DNA of 64,000 bases, from assembly GCF_002911695.1 (NCBI RefSeq), contig NZ_PQBS01000037.1, positions 188,146-252,145 of the forward strand, written 5' to 3'. Both the position numbers and the translations under genes were made by a program. Shown piece by piece: positions 17,735 to 27,536 of this stretch; position 1 is the stretch's first letter, and each line of letters opens with the position of its first letter. Below the pieces are notes generated by a model. It had not been told where the DNA came from and searched no databases. It saw only the letters and a program-made list of their open reading frames with translations. The stretch comes from Gracilimonas amylolytica. GTDB taxonomy: Bacteria > Bacteroidota > Rhodothermia > Balneolales > Balneolaceae.

Positions 17735-17814
17735 AGTGGCGTGTCCGTCGGTGGTCGGATGATAGTCGGATTCGAACCTACGTCCGCCAATCGGCGGATA
17801 AGAGCCCGACGAGC
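17735..17814 (-). pseudogene. tRNA-fMet-like remnant B
   Basis: Nearly identical to remnant A: the T-arm core and the GCTCGTCGGGCTC block are kept, while the 5' half is missing and an insertion sits in the acceptor side. It abuts the stop codon of GIY-YIG copy 3 directly. Confidence 0.75.
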
Positions 17815-18069
17815 TTATTTAAATTTTTCGTTTACGAGGTTCCAAATAAATTCGCGCCCTTTGGCTGATTTCAACTGTTTTTCTCTGCGCATGGCTTCTT
17901 TTTTGGTCTCAAAATCCTCAGTATAAGCTAATTTCCATGGACGGTATTTTATGGTCCACCCCTTTTTACCTAGCGAGTTATGAGAAATTAAGCGCTGCTC
18001 CAGGTTTGTTGTGTACCCAATATAGATCTTTTGATGCGAAGGTGAGTATAGAGCGTAAACAGTGTACAT
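17815..18069 (-). CDS. GIY-YIG nuclease-family small protein, copy 3
   Basis: An 84-residue GIY-YIG domain protein (VYALYS, IYIGYT, NLEQRL, KKGWTIKYRPWK, REKQLKSAKGREFIW). It appears intact and has the ending typical of this family. It lies directly downstream of the tRNA-fMet terminator on the same strand, and its stop codon touches a tRNA remnant. It may be a structure-specific nuclease or the coding part of a small tRNA-associated element. The target cannot be read from sequence. Confidence 0.87.
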   Translation of the reverse strand: MYTVYALYSPSHQKIYIGYTTNLEQRLISHNSLGKKGWTIKYRPWKLAYTEDFETKKEAMRREKQLKSAKGREFIWNLVNEKFK

Positions 18070-18093
18070 AAATTCCCGATTTTCTCCCGAATA

Positions 18094-18124
18094 TAAAAAT
18101 GCCTTCTGAACTTAATCAGAAGGC
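18094..18124 (-). terminator. Terminator following tRNA-fMet
   Basis: The stem GCCTTCTGA/TCAGAAGGC (18101-18109, 18116-18124) has a short A-tract to its left, giving a U-tract on the minus strand. It sits about 10 bp past the tRNA 3' end. Confidence 0.85.
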
Positions 18125-18133
18125 TTTTGGTAG

Positions 18134-18206
<73 letters not shown>

Positions 18207-18329
18207 ATGTCGAGACTTAAATATACGGCTAAATATCATTCGATATCAAGGGTAATTTGAAATAATTTTGTTCTTGTTTCAGTGATGCTTTTCCTATTTT
18301 CAGCAAAAAAAAATAACAGACAGCATTTT

Positions 18330-19592
18330 ATGATCACATCAAAGCAAGCAATTGAACTGGAAGACAAATACGGTGCCCATAACTATCATCCGCTCCCTGT
18401 AGTACTTTCAAAAGGAGAAGGCGTTTATGTGTGGGATCCTGAAGGCAATCAATATTTCGATTTTTTATCGGCATATTCTGCCGTTAATCAGGGCCACTGT
18501 CATCCTAAGATCACCAAAGCACTGACTGATCAGGCCTCCACCTTGTGCCTGACTTCAAGAGCCTTTTATAATAATGTGCTTGGTGAATACGAAAAATATA
18601 TGACCGAATATTTTGGCTTTGATAAAGTACTGCCAATGAATACCGGGGCTGAAGGTGTGGAAACTGCCATTAAGATCTGCCGGAAATGGGCGTATGAGAA
18701 AAAGGGGATCCCTGAGCAGGAAGCTCAGATCATCGTTCTGGAAAATAACTTTCACGGGCGTACCACAACTGTTATTTCATTTTCAAATGATCCGGATGCC
18801 CGAAAGAACTTTGGACCTTATACCCCCGGTTTTATAAAGATCCCTTATAATGATATCGAAGCACTTGAGGAAGCTTTAGCTCAGCCAAACATTGCCGGAG
18901 TGTTGGCCGAACCGATTCAGGGTGAAGCCGGTGTGGTAGTTCCTGATGATGGATATATCTCTCAAATGGCGGATCTCTGCCGCGAAAACAATGTTCTTTT
19001 TATAGCGGATGAGATCCAGACGGGAATTGCCCGAACCGGTAGCCTTTTGGCGGTTTGCGGTGATTGTGATTGTCAGGGACATTGTGAGCAGCAAAGTACT
19101 TACACCAAGCCGGATATTCTGATCCTCGGCAAAGCACTGTCAGGCGGAGCTTATCCGGTATCGGCCGTATTGGCTGATGAACCAGTCATGGATGTTATCA
19201 AACCGGGTCAGCATGGGTCAACATACGGAGGAAACCCCCTGGCATGTAAGGTGGCAATTTCAGCTCTTGATGTTGTAAAAGACGAAAACCTGGCCCAGAA
19301 TGCACGAAAGCTGGGTGAGACCTTCAGAAATGAAATGCAAAAGCTGGTCGAAGATCATGACCTGTTTGTAAAAGTAAGGGGTCGCGGACTTCTGAATGCC
19401 GTCATCATTAACGATTCACCGGAAAGCGATACCGCCTGGCGATTTTGTGTGGCATTGAAGGATAATGGATTACTTGCCAAGCCCACTCACGGCAACATCA
19501 TTCGTTTTGCACCGCCATTGGTGATGACGGAAGATCAGCTTATGGAATGCGTAAATATTATAAAAGAAACACTGCATTCTTTTAATAAGTAG
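18330..19592 (+). CDS. rocD: Ornithine aminotransferase
   Basis: A 420-residue class-III PLP aminotransferase that converts ornithine and 2-oxoglutarate to glutamate-5-semialdehyde and glutamate, linking arginine and proline metabolism. Segments seen are [38 protein letters not shown] and ILGKALSGG with PLP lysine K268. The ATG at 18330 is preferred; an upstream ATG at 18282 would add 16 atypical residues. A Cys-rich insert, [10 protein letters not shown] (243-252), lies between the active-site Asp segment and the PLP lysine. The enzyme is cytosolic. Confidence 0.93.
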   Translation: MITSKQAIELEDKYGAHNYHPLPVVLSKGEGVYVWDPEGNQYFDFLSAYSAVNQGHCHPKITKALTDQASTLCLTSRAFYNNVLGEYEKYMTEYFGFDKVLPMNTGAEGVETAIKICRKWAYEKKGIPEQEAQIIVLENNFHGRTTTVISFSNDPDARKNFGPYTPGFIKIPYNDIEALEEALAQPNIAGVLAEPIQGEAGVVVPDDGYISQMADLCRENNVLFIADEIQTGIARTGSLLAVCGDCDCQGHCEQQSTYTKPDILILGKALSGGAYPVSAVLADEPVMDVIKPGQHGSTYGGNPLACKVAISALDVVKDENLAQNARKLGETFRNEMQKLVEDHDLFVKVRGRGLLNAVIINDSPESDTAWRFCVALKDNGLLAKPTHGNIIRFAPPLVMTEDQLMECVNIIKETLHSFNK

Positions 19593-19722
19593 ATCACCGA
19601 GAATGGTATCGGGAATTTTATTGTAAATATTAGGCAGATAGTTGAATTCGTATTATTATAATAATAAACGGTTCATGTAGTTTAACTAAGGAAGTCACCG
19701 GTTATCCGATATTATTATAAGA

Positions 19723-21150
19723 ATGATAAGACCTAATATTTACTTACTGCCCGGGATACTGTTACTCAGCTTCGTTGGCATGTCTTGTTCCGATAGCTAC
19801 ATAGATAATGTGCAAAGGGGGGGATGGTATAATTATGAAGCAGGGCTCCCCGAATTACGCCTCTCAACTACCGGTTACTATAGCCAGGTGGGAATACCCA
19901 CTATTGAAGTGTCGGGGGATGTGGTGTATGGCGGATTGATCTATAAACAGAATGATGAGGGTAATATTCAGGCTGATATTGCTGTTGAGATCACCCTATA
20001 CGACATAGATACTGATGAATTGATAGCACAAAGATCTTTTTCTCAGGCCTTAATAGCTGAAGATAATTCAGTCATTCATAGTCAGGAGTTGTTTAGATTT
20101 AATGAAACTTTTGAGGTTGAACCGGGCGAATATGAAGTCGTGGTCTCGGTTACAGACGAAAGTTCCGGTAAGCAAATGGTTCGAACTAATGAAACCTCAA
20201 TTGAAAATATCAACGACGGGATCGTATCGATCTCAGAAGTTCAGATATTTGGGAAAGAGAATGCTGTGAGAGGGGCTAATTTTGTACCTGTTACAACCTA
20301 TGATGTGCCTGCAAACCTGGATTCACTGAAATTCATGGTCCAGATCAACAACAGCACAGGCACACCGATCAACATACGATCAAATCTGAAGAAATTTGTA
20401 GCCGATACTTCCGTCGCCTGGCCGATGAGTATTCAGGATTATCCAAGATCCAGTATTCGCTTTCAGGGGATCGAATACGATGAATTCGAGATCATTCAGT
20501 CAGGGAGCCGCAGGATCAATCAAAACGGGAACATATTTATAGAATACTCATATGGTCAGCTTGAATTGGGTAATTATCGTCTAGAAGTGTTTATAGAAGC
20601 CGATAATGATCTCAAAACAGAAGGGGGGAGGGAATTCGGTATCAAACCGGCCTTTTATCCTGCTATAAAGACCACTAGGCAAATGGCGGAACCCCTGGCT
20701 TATATAATGACGGATAAGGAATATGAAGAGCTGATGTCCATAAAAAACGATGATTCATTAAAGGTGGCTGTTGACCGGTTTTGGTTGTCCAATATCAATA
20801 ACTCAAATTTGGCAGAGGATGTAATATCACTTTATTATACCAGAGTAGAAGAGGCTAATAAACAATTTTCAAACTACAAAGAAGGATGGAAAACGGACTT
20901 AGGTATGGTATACATTCTTTTTGGGGCACCGTGGACGGTCAATGATGTCTTCAACAGTCGGGTGATTTTGTCATACACTTATAATTTGGAAGACCCGGAA
21001 AGAAATTTTTTATTTAGAGTATCCGATATAAGGGGTAAATACTTCCCGTTTGATAATTATATACTACAAAGAGAGATCTATTACTATACGATCGAGTATA
21101 GACAAAAGCAGCGGTGGAGAACGGGACTCATTCTGACTACAGATCTCTGA
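19723..21150 (+). CDS. GWxTD-domain lipoprotein, paralogue 1
   Basis: A 475-residue predicted lipoprotein (signal helix, Cys22 followed by SD). Its long N-terminal part is beta-rich. The C-terminal GWxTD domain (about 330-475) has RFWLSN, then EEANKQFSNYKEGWKTDLGMV near 388, then ILFGAP. The domain is frequent in Bacteroidota and relatives and has no known function. It starts a plus-strand run with two small envelope genes and lies upstream of a SusCD pair. Two further paralogues of exactly the same length occur at 29.5 and 36.8 kb. Confidence 0.87.
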   Translation: MIRPNIYLLPGILLLSFVGMSCSDSYIDNVQRGGWYNYEAGLPELRLSTTGYYSQVGIPTIEVSGDVVYGGLIYKQNDEGNIQADIAVEITLYDIDTDELIAQRSFSQALIAEDNSVIHSQELFRFNETFEVEPGEYEVVVSVTDESSGKQMVRTNETSIENINDGIVSISEVQIFGKENAVRGANFVPVTTYDVPANLDSLKFMVQINNSTGTPINIRSNLKKFVADTSVAWPMSIQDYPRSSIRFQGIEYDEFEIIQSGSRRINQNGNIFIEYSYGQLELGNYRLEVFIEADNDLKTEGGREFGIKPAFYPAIKTTRQMAEPLAYIMTDKEYEELMSIKNDDSLKVAVDRFWLSNINNSNLAEDVISLYYTRVEEANKQFSNYKEGWKTDLGMVYILFGAPWTVNDVFNSRVILSYTYNLEDPERNFLFRVSDIRGKYFPFDNYILQREIYYYTIEYRQKQRWRTGLILTTDL

Positions 21151-21168
21151 GTAACTAACTAAAAGCAA

Positions 21169-21882
21169 ATGAATACTATGAAATCCAATAAATTAAATCT
21201 TGTTATTCTAAGTGTACTCATGATCATAATCGGTGTATCACCGGCATCGGTTCTGGCTCAAGACCAGGTCGATGAAAATGATATAGTGGATATGGTGGAG
21301 AGAAATGTAGTGCCCACTATCAAAAAGACAGAAATATCCGGAACACCATATGTGACGGATGATTTTACAAGTGGGTCATTTGAAGTATATAGTGGACGGT
21401 ATGCGAATGCAGAATACATGAACTTCAATATCTACGAAGAAAGATTAGAATACAGATCTGGAAACCAGACCTATGGGGTGGATCTGGCCAATATCCGTCA
21501 ATTTAAGCTAAGCGTTGATGGTACAGAACGGCTATTCAAAAGAGGTTATGACTCAAGGAGACTTGATGGAGATGAATTTGTAGAGGTGGCAGCCGAAGGA
21601 CCGCTGACATTTCTGGTTAAGCATGAGGTTAATTTTAATGAGAATGCGAGTTCCGGTTATGGGTCTGCAACAAAACAAGCCAGTTATTCAAAAACCGAGA
21701 GATATTATTTCAAGGAAGGGGATAAGGTATCAAATGTTCGTCGGCTGAATAAAAGGAGGGTCATGGGCTACTTTGAGGGAAGTAAAAAGATGGAAACCTT
21801 CATAGATCAAAATAACCTGGATATGTCGAATCCAAGGGATGTGGCCATAGCTGTCTCAAAATTCAATGAGCAGAAGATGTAA
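21169..21882 (+). CDS. Secreted protein of unknown function
   Basis: A protein of about 237 residues with a signal peptide ending near SVLAQ; a start at 21178 is also possible. The mature part is polar and probably beta-rich, with no motif I recognise. It starts 18 bp after the GWxTD gene and is followed by a strong terminator, so it is probably cotranscribed with it. It may be a periplasmic partner of the GWxTD lipoprotein. Confidence 0.7.
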   Translation: MNTMKSNKLNLVILSVLMIIIGVSPASVLAQDQVDENDIVDMVERNVVPTIKKTEISGTPYVTDDFTSGSFEVYSGRYANAEYMNFNIYEERLEYRSGNQTYGVDLANIRQFKLSVDGTERLFKRGYDSRRLDGDEFVEVAAEGPLTFLVKHEVNFNENASSGYGSATKQASYSKTERYYFKEGDKVSNVRRLNKRRVMGYFEGSKKMETFIDQNNLDMSNPRDVAIAVSKFNEQKM

Positions 21883-21938
21883 AAATTGATTTAAGTATTT
21901 TTATTTATCTGTAAGCCAATTATTTTCATATCTATTCT

Positions 21939-21968
21939 AGCGATAGCTCTTAACGCTGTCGCTTTTTT
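21939..21968 (+). terminator. Intrinsic terminator after the GWxTD operon
   Basis: The stem AGCGATAGC/GCTGTCGCT (21939-21947, 21955-21963; one G-U pair) has a seven-base loop and is followed by a T-run. Confidence 0.85.
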
Positions 21969-21998
21969 ATTATTCAATAAGCAGACTATTTCATTCAG

Positions 21999-22658
21999 AT
22001 GAAAAATATTTTATTACTGACGGTTTCCACACTATTATTTATCACATCCTGTGCGTCCACGTCCAATCAGTATCTGGCTTCCGGATATGACGATAAAGAG
22101 GTAAATGCTACTCTTAGCATCCTGCCGGTACAGGCTGAAGCCTTTTTTGAGTATTTCCCCGGTTATACCTTCGGGAAACTTGAAAACAAATCAAATGAGA
22201 CCTTCGAGCAGTATCTACCAACTTATATAGAAAGAAATACTCAGGCTGATGTTAAAGAGATCCTGACCTCTGCTTATCTGGAAGGAAGTAACTTTGAGTT
22301 AAAGGAACTGCCGCTGGAATCAGAAACTCAATTTCAGATCCTGGGGCCCAAGGATAATACCTCGCTAACAACAGATGGTATAAATTCCCGCTTTACCTTG
22401 ATATTAGATCAGTTCAACTACCAATTGTATGATATTGAAACTGGTGGTGGAAATTATGCAGGCCACGAGACGGAGAAAGAGACCAGATTACGATTCGAAA
22501 CAAAATATCTGATCTGGGATAATACAGCTGGGAAACCTGCGGCTTGGGGTAGGGTGAACTCAGCTAAAAGATACACTGCAATGGAAAAAGAAATGTTATA
22601 TCAACAACTGCTTGATGAAGCCCTCGAACAGATACTTAGAAAAAGCCCCTTTTCTTGA
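21999..22658 (+). CDS. Lipoprotein of unknown function
   Basis: A 219-residue lipoprotein with a clear signal peptide and lipobox (FITSC, Cys18) and an acidic mature domain of about 200 residues. I do not recognise a domain. It lies between a terminator and the SusC promoter region, so it may be a single-gene unit. Confidence 0.72.
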   Translation: MKNILLLTVSTLLFITSCASTSNQYLASGYDDKEVNATLSILPVQAEAFFEYFPGYTFGKLENKSNETFEQYLPTYIERNTQADVKEILTSAYLEGSNFELKELPLESETQFQILGPKDNTSLTTDGINSRFTLILDQFNYQLYDIETGGGNYAGHETEKETRLRFETKYLIWDNTAGKPAAWGRVNSAKRYTAMEKEMLYQQLLDEALEQILRKSPFS

Positions 22659-22852
22659 TCTTATTTCCTGCCGACCTTTTCTGTTGATATAAAATCATGG
22701 GCACTATGGGATTAGCTATCAAAGTGCCTTAGGCTTTAAAGGTATTTCTTTAACATTAAAAAAAATATTCCCTTCAGAATATTACGAAGCGTGATTTGGG
22801 TTATTATATTTTGTATTTGAACTTTATTATAAATAATATCCAAGCTGATATA

Positions 22853-22890
22853 TGTTTGTTAAACATTTGATAACTGTTTGTTAAACATTT
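22853..22890 (+). promoter_or_regulatory. Duplicated 16-bp near-palindrome upstream of susC-1
   Basis: TGTTTGTTAAACATTT occurs at 22853-22868 and again at 22875-22890. The centres are 22 bp apart, about two helical turns. The core TGTTT-N3-AAACA is symmetric. The pair ends 33 bp before the susC start and is a good candidate for a dimeric regulator site. The spacer from 22659 to 22852 is AT-rich without other clear features. Confidence 0.5.
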
Positions 22891-22923
22891 TTGTCTTAAC
22901 CCAAAACCTAAATCAAAGCTACT

Positions 22924-25900
22924 ATGTTTAAAAAGCTACTATTTACAGTATTTGCTTTGTTATTGTCGGCAAGTGCATATGCACAAAGCGGGACTTTAAC
23001 CGGGCAAATTACAGATGCTGAAACAGGAGAGCCGTTGATCGGCGCGACTGTTTATATCGAATCTATTAACAGAGGAACTCAATCCGATGTTGATGGTAAC
23101 TACACAATTACCGGAGTTGACGCCGGTACATATACTGTTTCTTACCGATACGTTGGTTATGTAACAGTAAATGAAGTTGTTGAGATCGGATCAGGAACCG
23201 TAACACGTAACGTTGAGTTAAGTGTTGATGTTGTTGGTTTGGATGAATTTGTTGTTTCCGGATATGCTGTTCAGCAAAAGAGGGAAGTAACGGGTTCTAT
23301 TTCAACTGTTTCTTCACAAGATCTTGAAAACGTTTCCCTGCAAAACACAGAATCCCTGCTACAGGGTCGTGCTGCCGGTGTTAACATTACTACTACCTCC
23401 GGTAACCCGGGTGGTGCTTTCCGTGTAAATATCCGTGGTAACGGTTCTATTAACGCGGCTACTGAGCCTCTTTATATTGTTGATGGTGTGCAGATATCAT
23501 TTGCTCAGCTATCATCTCAGGCCAGTACGTCTCCACTTAACACCTTGAACCCAAGTGACATTGAGTCTATTGAGGTACTTAAAGATGCGGCTTCTGCTGC
23601 TATTTATGGTGCTCAGGCCGCTGCCGGTGTTGTGATCATTACTACCAAAGATGGTTCTGCAGGTCCAACACAAATTACAGCGCGTGCCGAGACCGGTGTA
23701 CGTTCTCTTGCTAACAACGTAGACTACATTAGCTCTGAGCAATATGTTGAGTATATGGGGGAAGCGTTAGCGTTGAACTCAGGCGTTACTCCAGGCGGTG
23801 ATTATAGTTCTTACGAAGATATTTATAGAAACTTCTTCTTGAGTTTCTTCGGAAGTCCTGTAGAAGCCGGTGATGAACTTGCCAATACAAACTGGCAGGA
23901 TTTCATTTTTGACGAAGGTGTAACTCAGAAGTATAACGTTTCGGCTTCCGGTGGTAACTCTGCTACGACTTTCCGTATCTCAGGTGGTTACGAATCCACT
24001 GAAGGTACTGCCTTTAATTCGGACTTTACCCGTTTGAACCTGAGAACAAATATTGACCACGAACTGGCTCAGAATTGGAGAACCAGCGTGCGTTTGAATA
24101 TTTCCCGTTCAGGACAAACCGGTGTGTGTCAGGATGGTAACTTTATTAACTGTCCTCCGTCACAGGCTATGTTTGAAGCTCCAATGAGTTTCCCATATCT
24201 ATTTGATGGTTCTTATAATCCAAATACACGTTTTGGTGAGCCATTCAACCCTGCGGTTGTTAAAAATGAAGTAGATCGCGAGAATACAGTAACTCAGATC
24301 CTGAGTTCTATTAGATTACAATATCAAGCTAACGACTGGTTATCATTCAACGGTAGTATGAATGTTGATTACAGAAATACTCAGGACAATCAGTATCGTT
24401 CAGCAATTGCTGCTCCTTCACAAAATGGTTGGATCAGTTTTGCGAATAGAAACGTAGAAAACTATCAGGGTAACCTGATCGCCAACTTGTCTAAAACTTT
24501 TGACGGCGTTCATGCTGTTAGTGGATTTGTTGGAACTGAGTATCGCTCTGATTACTCTGAAAGTCAGGTAACACGTGGTGACGGCCTTCCGGGACCATTC
24601 TTTACTGTACTATCTGCTACTTCTACTCCAACAACTGCTTCAGGTATCAACAGTGAGTGGAGACAAGCCAGTTACTTCGGTAATGTTGATTATGTCTATG
24701 ACGAAAAGTATATCCTGAAATTGGTTGCCCGTTATGATGGTAACTCTCGATTTGGTCAGGATACTCGCTGGGGTTTCTTCCCGTCTGTTTCTGCAGGTTG
24801 GAGAATCTCTGAAGAGGATTTCCTTAATATTGATGCGATCAATGAATTGAAGCTACGTGTAGGTTACGGAACCACAGGTAACTCTGCGATCGGTAACTTT
24901 GCAGCTCGTGGACTATACTCTGCAAGTGGTTCATATTTAGGATCTACCGGACTTCGTCCTACTCAGTTAGCTAATGCTAACCTTGGTTGGGAAGAAGCTA
25001 AGGAGATCAATGTTGGTCTTGATTACGAATTGTTTGATGGACGCCTTTACGGGTCTATTGATGCGTATCAAAAAGACACAGAAGAACTGCTATTCGGTCG
25101 TCCATTGCCAAGTGACAGTGGTTACGGAAGTATAACCGAGAATATCGGGTCTGTACGTAACACAGGTGTTGAATTTGAAGTGAATTCAGTAAACGTGGTT
25201 CGCTCAGGATTCAGATGGCAAACACGTTTCAACGTAGCGTTCTCTGACAACGAAATTCTTGAACTGCCAAATGGTGACCCAATTGGTGAAGATGCCCTCT
25301 TTACAAGCTTGATCGAAGGCCAGCCTATTGGCCAGATTCAGGTTGTGCGTTGGGCCGGTGTTAACCCTGCAGACGGACGTCCAATGTGGTATGACGCTGA
25401 TGGTAACATTACCTACACCCCAACCAACTCTGTGGATGCTGTTAACTACAAAGATGGAGTTGCTAATACTGTTGGTGGATTTGGTAATACAATCAGCTAC
25501 AAAGGATTAAGTCTGGATGCATTCTTCCAGTTTAGTTTTGGACAGTGGGCCTTCCCTAACACGGATTACTACTTTACCAGAACGCCTGACTTCCTGATGA
25601 ACCTTTCAACGGAAGTACTGGAAAGGTGGAGAATGCCGGGTGATGTAACATCTTACCCAAGAGCAATCACAGGAGGAACAGATTTTGCAGAAACTGCGAA
25701 CTACCGTACTCAGCTAAGTACAGCTTCCATCTATAATGCAAGCTACATTCGTTTGAAGAACATCTCTTTGAACTATAGCCTGCCTGATAGATTTACACAG
25801 AGAGTTGGCCTGAATAATGTAACTTTCTTCGCATCTGCTACGAACCTGGTAACTTGGACAGCATGGCCATTCTATGACCCAGAAGTTGCCTTTAGTCCAA

Positions 25901-25980
25901 ATGATATCTACAACAACTTGACAGCAGCCTCTTACCCAACAGAGCGTCAGGTTAATGCCGGTATTGAAATCCAGTTTTAA
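22924..25980 (+). CDS. SusC/RagA-family TonB-linked outer-membrane transporter 1
   Basis: A 1018-residue TonB-dependent porin. The signal peptide ends at SAYAQ and is followed by a carboxypeptidase-regulatory-like domain (about 23-105: GQITDAETGEPLIGATV). Next come the plug (about 115-230: LLQGRAAGV, IRGNGSINAA, YIVDGVQ, LKDAASAAIYGAQAA) and a 22-strand-type barrel ending in phenylalanine. It imports oligomers bound by the SusD partner, which starts 20 bp downstream. No glycan-degrading enzyme is nearby, so the substrate is open. A twin-site candidate operator lies upstream. Confidence 0.95.
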   Translation: MFKKLLFTVFALLLSASAYAQSGTLTGQITDAETGEPLIGATVYIESINRGTQSDVDGNYTITGVDAGTYTVSYRYVGYVTVNEVVEIGSGTVTRNVELSVDVVGLDEFVVSGYAVQQKREVTGSISTVSSQDLENVSLQNTESLLQGRAAGVNITTTSGNPGGAFRVNIRGNGSINAATEPLYIVDGVQISFAQLSSQASTSPLNTLNPSDIESIEVLKDAASAAIYGAQAAAGVVIITTKDGSAGPTQITARAETGVRSLANNVDYISSEQYVEYMGEALALNSGVTPGGDYSSYEDIYRNFFLSFFGSPVEAGDELANTNWQDFIFDEGVTQKYNVSASGGNSATTFRISGGYESTEGTAFNSDFTRLNLRTNIDHELAQNWRTSVRLNISRSGQTGVCQDGNFINCPPSQAMFEAPMSFPYLFDGSYNPNTRFGEPFNPAVVKNEVDRENTVTQILSSIRLQYQANDWLSFNGSMNVDYRNTQDNQYRSAIAAPSQNGWISFANRNVENYQGNLIANLSKTFDGVHAVSGFVGTEYRSDYSESQVTRGDGLPGPFFTVLSATSTPTTASGINSEWRQASYFGNVDYVYDEKYILKLVARYDGNSRFGQDTRWGFFPSVSAGWRISEEDFLNIDAINELKLRVGYGTTGNSAIGNFAARGLYSASGSYLGSTGLRPTQLANANLGWEEAKEINVGLDYELFDGRLYGSIDAYQKDTEELLFGRPLPSDSGYGSITENIGSVRNTGVEFEVNSVNVVRSGFRWQTRFNVAFSDNEILELPNGDPIGEDALFTSLIEGQPIGQIQVVRWAGVNPADGRPMWYDADGNITYTPTNSVDAVNYKDGVANTVGGFGNTISYKGLSLDAFFQFSFGQWAFPNTDYYFTRTPDFLMNLSTEVLERWRMPGDVTSYPRAITGGTDFAETANYRTQLSTASIYNASYIRLKNISLNYSLPDRFTQRVGLNNVTFFASATNLVTWTAWPFYDPEVAFSPNDIYNNLTAASYPTERQVNAGIEIQF

Positions 25981-26000
25981 TTAAAAAATTAGATAATCAA

Positions 26001-27491
26001 ATGAAGAAATTTAAAACACTTAAGTATGCACTAGTCGTGGCCCTGTTTGTAGGGTTTACCGGCTGTGACAGTATGTTAGACGGTGTGGAACCATCTACAT
26101 CGGTATCATCTGAGGTGGTGCTAACCAGCGAAGATGGAGTTAATGCTCTTAGAGCATCCATGTATTCCAAGATCCACGAAAATTTCAGTATGCATACTGA
26201 ATATTTTGTAGGGCCAAGTGCGTTTTCTGATGAAACACGTAACCGACCCGGATCAACAAGGTACCAAGCCTTGAATAATGCCACAGGAACAAGTGGTGGA
26301 ACAGCTCACCTGAACAATTGGGGACTGTATGAGATCATACAGGATGCCAACTTACTCATTGGAGCCGTTGACCCTTCTGTATTTGAAGATCCTGCAACAT
26401 TGGATCAATATAGAGGAGAGGCTTTAGCTCTTCGTGCTTTCGCAATGCACATTATGGTTAGAGTGTATGGTTATGAGCCTGGTAACTTTGGTCAAGGTGA
26501 CCTGGAAGGTAACTGGGACGCAGGAATCATCATCAGAACTGAGCCTACTTTGGACTTGTCTGATGCTGACCTGAGACCAAGAAGTACTGTGAATGAAGTT
26601 TACACTCAAATCCTAAACGACCTGAGCACAGCTAAAACATTACTAGCTGGACGAAACTCAGACAATCGTTATATAACTGAAGCTTTTGTTGATGGTTTAA
26701 CAGCTCGGGTTAACCTATATGCAGGTAACTGGGGTGCTGCAGCAACTGCAGCTCAAAACGCCATCGATAATTTTCCAAATTCACTGGAAAATACAGCTAC
26801 CGGTGTTGCTGATATGTTTGATGAAAGAACTTCAAACGCTCATTCAGAAGCTTTGTTCCTTGTTGTGATCAATCCTGATACAGAAGGTGGAGGATACAAT
26901 AACAGTGGTCCTGCAACTTATACAGCTGATGGATTCTTAGCGCAACTTCCAACTCAGTTCTTGATAGATAAGTATGATGCAGCTGACCATAGATTAGGAT
27001 GGTACCAAGACTGTACTACTACACAGTTGAATCCTTTAACTTCACCTACAAACTGTGATGCCATAAACACAAATGGTTTTGCCATCACAAAATTTAGAGG
27101 TGAAAAAGGTAATTCTGTAGATGATCTTCCAATGATGAGACTTTCAGAGATGTATCTCATCCGTGCTGAAGGATTAGCAAAAGATCAAAATAATCCAGCA
27201 GCTGGAGTTCCAGATCTTGAAACTCTGAGAACAGCAAGAAATGTAGGTGCAGTACCTGCAAGCGCTCTTGCTAGCCAACAGGCATTTGAAGATTTCATTT
27301 TGGATGAAAGAATGAGGGAATTAGGCGTTGAAGGCCATAGATTCTACGACCTTAAGCGTTTACAGCGAGACGTCAGAAATCCTGATGGATCCCTGAAAAT
27401 GCGAGCAGAATCATACAGAATTCTTGCTGAGATCGGGTCCGGCCTGAGAAACGTAAATGATCAGTTGGTTGAAAACCCTGGTTACGAATAA
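26001..27491 (+). CDS. SusD/RagB-family nutrient-binding lipoprotein 1
   Basis: A 496-residue surface lipoprotein (Cys22 in FTGC) with the helical SusD fold. The C-terminal signature RMRELGVEGHRFYDLKR (about 436-452) is characteristic of RagB/SusD. It should sit as a lid on the SusC transporter encoded 20 bp upstream and capture the ligand. It is followed 45 bp later by a small beta-domain lipoprotein, probably part of the same operon. Confidence 0.93.
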   Translation: MKKFKTLKYALVVALFVGFTGCDSMLDGVEPSTSVSSEVVLTSEDGVNALRASMYSKIHENFSMHTEYFVGPSAFSDETRNRPGSTRYQALNNATGTSGGTAHLNNWGLYEIIQDANLLIGAVDPSVFEDPATLDQYRGEALALRAFAMHIMVRVYGYEPGNFGQGDLEGNWDAGIIIRTEPTLDLSDADLRPRSTVNEVYTQILNDLSTAKTLLAGRNSDNRYITEAFVDGLTARVNLYAGNWGAAATAAQNAIDNFPNSLENTATGVADMFDERTSNAHSEALFLVVINPDTEGGGYNNSGPATYTADGFLAQLPTQFLIDKYDAADHRLGWYQDCTTTQLNPLTSPTNCDAINTNGFAITKFRGEKGNSVDDLPMMRLSEMYLIRAEGLAKDQNNPAAGVPDLETLRTARNVGAVPASALASQQAFEDFILDERMRELGVEGHRFYDLKRLQRDVRNPDGSLKMRAESYRILAEIGSGLRNVNDQLVENPGYE

Positions 27492-27536
27492 TCTCATAAG
27501 ATTTTCGAAAAAATTAACTCAAAATATTTTTATCCA

